32,094 bases of DNA from Candidatus Aminicenantes bacterium (GTDB taxonomy: Bacteria; Acidobacteriota; Aminicenantia; UBA2199): contig DSBM01000014.1 in the NCBI GenBank assembly GCA_011049425.1, forward strand, positions 1 to 32,094. The letters are read 5' to 3'. The notes beneath the pieces were generated by a model. That model had not been told where the DNA came from and made no database searches. It saw only the letters and a program-made list of their open reading frames with translations. A program made the position numbers and the translations under genes. This document shows, piece by piece, positions 31,601-32,094 of the stretch. Within the stretch, counting starts at the first letter, position 1. Each line of letters opens with the position of its first letter.

Positions 31601-31891
31601 CCCGGCCGCGGCTACCACAAACACATCCAGATTGCCGTGACGGTCGGAAGCAAAGGCGATTTGCTCTCCGTCCGGGCTCCATACCGGGTGGTATTCATCA
31701 GCTTCGTGAATGGTCAGAATCCGCGCGTCTCCGCCGGAACCGGACACCAGGTAGAGATCGCCGTGACTGCTGAATACGATCCGCTCTCCGTCGGGTGAGA
31801 TCGCGGCCCAACGAATCCATTGGGGACTGACTTCGGGGAACATCAGTGACGCCGCAACAAACATACACAGCACCAAAAGAACTTTTTTCAT
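28652..31891 (-). CDS. Secreted tricorn-protease homologue (S41 family)
   Basis: A 1079-residue exopeptidase-like protein that would trim peptides. Signal peptide (MKKVLLVLCMFVAASLMF), a beta-propeller of PD40/WD40-like repeats (PVWSPDGEQIAFASDRHGNL and many ISPDGK/FTPDGK copies), a second propeller, and a Lys/Glu-rich linker (DKGDEEKSDKKDKKKKEK). The C-terminal part has a tricorn C1-like region, a PDZ domain (about 785-865) and the S41 core. Catalytic residues align with tricorn by motif: Ser-His at 766-767 (NVSHCG), nucleophile Ser984 (ANYSDGH) and Glu1046 (NQTEPDV). Unlike archaeal tricorn it is exported. The ATG at 31891 has AAGAGG; the open frame to 32077 crosses the repeat element. Probably works with the secreted subtilisin on extracellular protein. 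Confidence 0.93.
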   Translation of the reverse strand: MKKVLLVLCMFVAASLMFPEVSPQWIRWAAISPDGERIVFSSHGDLYLVSGSGGDARILTIHEADEYHPVWSPDGEQIAFASDRHGNLDVFVVAAAGGEAVRLTRHSADEVPYAFTADGKQVLFGAARLDDFKHRGFPTTYLPELYQVPANGGRVEQVWTFPAEEVQVSPDGSRMIYIDKKGGENYWRKHHRSAVTRDIWLYDKAKNHHMRLTTSPFEDRNPVFAPDQKSIYYLSEESGSFNVHRLELAQPQKNEAVTVFSGHPVRFLSIDNQGTLCFTHHGDLYVQKPGAEPKKLMVRVVVSSKENDGRLIPVQGKVSEMAVSPDGKEMAYVVRGEVFATSTERKMVRRITTTPGAERFVSFTPDGKGIVYAGERNGRWGIYRARLSDPQEKFFHAATILEEEALLVTEADNYMPLISPDGKSMAFIENKRELKVMDLKSKETRTLLSANNLVYMGDGDQYFQWSPDSRWLLAEYTPRLANTEVVLLKADGSQEMVNLTESGYHDMRPSWAGKGELMLWFSNRHGLRAYANSGARQRDVYGLYFTRKAWERANLSKDEFGLFTELEEKDKGDEEKSDKKDKKKKEKPEETIQPLRFEWEGMRERRKRLTIHSSFLGDAVLSKDGETLYYLARFEKGMNLWATKLRSRETEKILDLGARSGQLQRNAESESLFLLADGNIFKLDPEKKSKKPVHVGGEITFDETAERKEMFGHVWEKTRSMFYESGFHGVDWEAMKIAYAPKLAGIGNDREFVELLSEMLGELNVSHCGARAMAQNPHADETASLGIFIDTNYSGEGIRITEVMRNGPLDRAGFNVKPGMVITAINGIAVSSETDSARYLNRLAEKRTALSLLDPGTGKTTDLVVIPISSKEERTLLYERWVRLNEQEVEKSGNGRLGYVHIPGMSDGSYRHVYDKAMGKYFDREGLIVDTRFNGGGDLVGDITMFLSGERFMTYAIEQRDLGYEPNYRWTRPHVALVNEANYSDGHCFACAYKDLGIGKLVGMPVPGTCSFAGWEMLQNGTILWGTIPVSARNKAGEWLENNQTEPDVMVKNIPGFVDRGRDQQLEAAIRVLLDVIDK

Positions 31892-31941
31892 TTTTGCCTC
31901 TTTAGAGCGAATCACTACTGGTTTTACGGATATTAACAAAA

Positions 31942-31966
31942 AAGGTTGGAAAGTTGAAAAGTTTGG
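31942..31966. repeat. 8-bp-periodic arm (left arm of element copy B)
   Basis: GTTGGAAA, GTTGAAAA and GTTTGGAT in 8-bp register, then GGATCTCTTACG, which matches GGATCTATTACG in front of copy A. Confidence 0.7.
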
Positions 31967-31976
31967 ATCTCTTACG

Positions 31977-32094
31977 TTTTGTGTGGGTAAGCACACATTG
32001 GTGATAGGCGAGATTGTGAGGAATGAGTACCCATAGGGCATACATACCCGCAGGGCATAAAGCATAAGCGAACGCAAACGGCAGGTTCCGGGGC
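31977..32094 (+). ncRNA. Structured non-coding element, copy B, cut by the window end
   Basis: Starts with the same TTTTGTGTGGGTAA as copy A, has a different interior of about 35 bases, then the shared GAGTACCC...GGGCATAAAGCATAAG and GCAGGTTCCGGGG. The sequence stops at the point where the long-range helices of copy A begin. The GTGGGTA 5' strand can pair with TACCCATA or TACCCGCA. It contains an internal 17-bp tandem duplication (32028-32044 and 32045-32061) that copy A lacks. Confidence 0.65.

Noticed and set aside
31892-32077. 62-codon N-terminal extension of the tricorn protein
   Set aside because: It reads through element copy B and the octamer arm. The internal ATG at 31891 has a binding site and a proper signal peptide.

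Overview
The window is about 32 kb of bacterial chromosome with moderately high G+C coding DNA, short intergenic gaps, good Shine-Dalgarno sites on most genes, and several sigma70-type promoters with exact 17-bp spacers. Its gene set includes an archaeal-type tungstate transporter, hybrid cluster protein, a ferredoxin-linked flavin dehydrogenase, a secreted subtilisin with PKD domains and a single-chain tricorn protease. This suggests an anaerobic or microaerobic, protein- and amino-acid-using bacterium of an uncultured lineage. An Acidobacteriota/Aminicenantes-like host is only a guess. No rRNA, tRNA, phage genes, transposase gene or CRISPR array was seen.

Layout. 1-207: 7-bp-periodic repeat tract. 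208-5130 (minus): wtpA-wtpB-wtpC-moeA-moaA, a tungstate/molybdate uptake and cofactor operon behind a promoter and a Moco/Tuco-family riboswitch; the riboswitch contains a repeated AAAGGAG that gives a readable translational switch. 5290-7001: a small secreted NTF2-like protein and a baeRF3-type ribosome-associated protein. 7011-9397: divergent Crp/Fnr regulator and class I hybrid cluster protein with a GTAAC-N4-GTTAC operator between them. 9665-11428: a secreted CARDB protein and a small protein made of four 14-residue proline repeats. 11539-15992: a double Lrp regulator divergent from a four-gene dehydrogenase (2Fe-2S/FAD, 2x4Fe-4S, BFD-type 2Fe-2S and DAO-type FAD subunits), probably an imino/amino acid dehydrogenase feeding electrons to ferredoxins. 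16035-18427: inositol monophosphatase family protein and malic enzyme. 18467-20846 (minus): a damaged operon in which a threonine-synthase-like N-terminus is joined out of frame to a DUF1611 C-terminus, followed by an intact MurL-like PP-loop ATPase. 21006-22208: AlaX-type alanyl-tRNA editing protein. 22660-24729: secreted subtilisin with two PKD domains. 25225-28487 (minus): DUF302, EamA transporter, a two-helix membrane peptide and a 557-residue coiled-coil membrane protein. 28652-31891 (minus): secreted tricorn-like protease.

The least expected element is a dispersed, non-coding, highly structured repeat of about 315 bp. One full copy lies at 24871-25185 and a second, cut by the window end, at 31977-32094. 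The full copy can form nested long-range helices and a GAAA-capped hairpin and has short imperfect terminal inverted repeats. It sits between an 8-bp-periodic purine-rich arm and a 7-bp-periodic pyrimidine-rich arm. The tract at 1-207 has the same two arms fused with no core, so it looks like an empty or core-less version. Together they suggest a mobile structured RNA (HEARO/IscB-omegaRNA-like or similar) that lives in these simple-repeat tracts.
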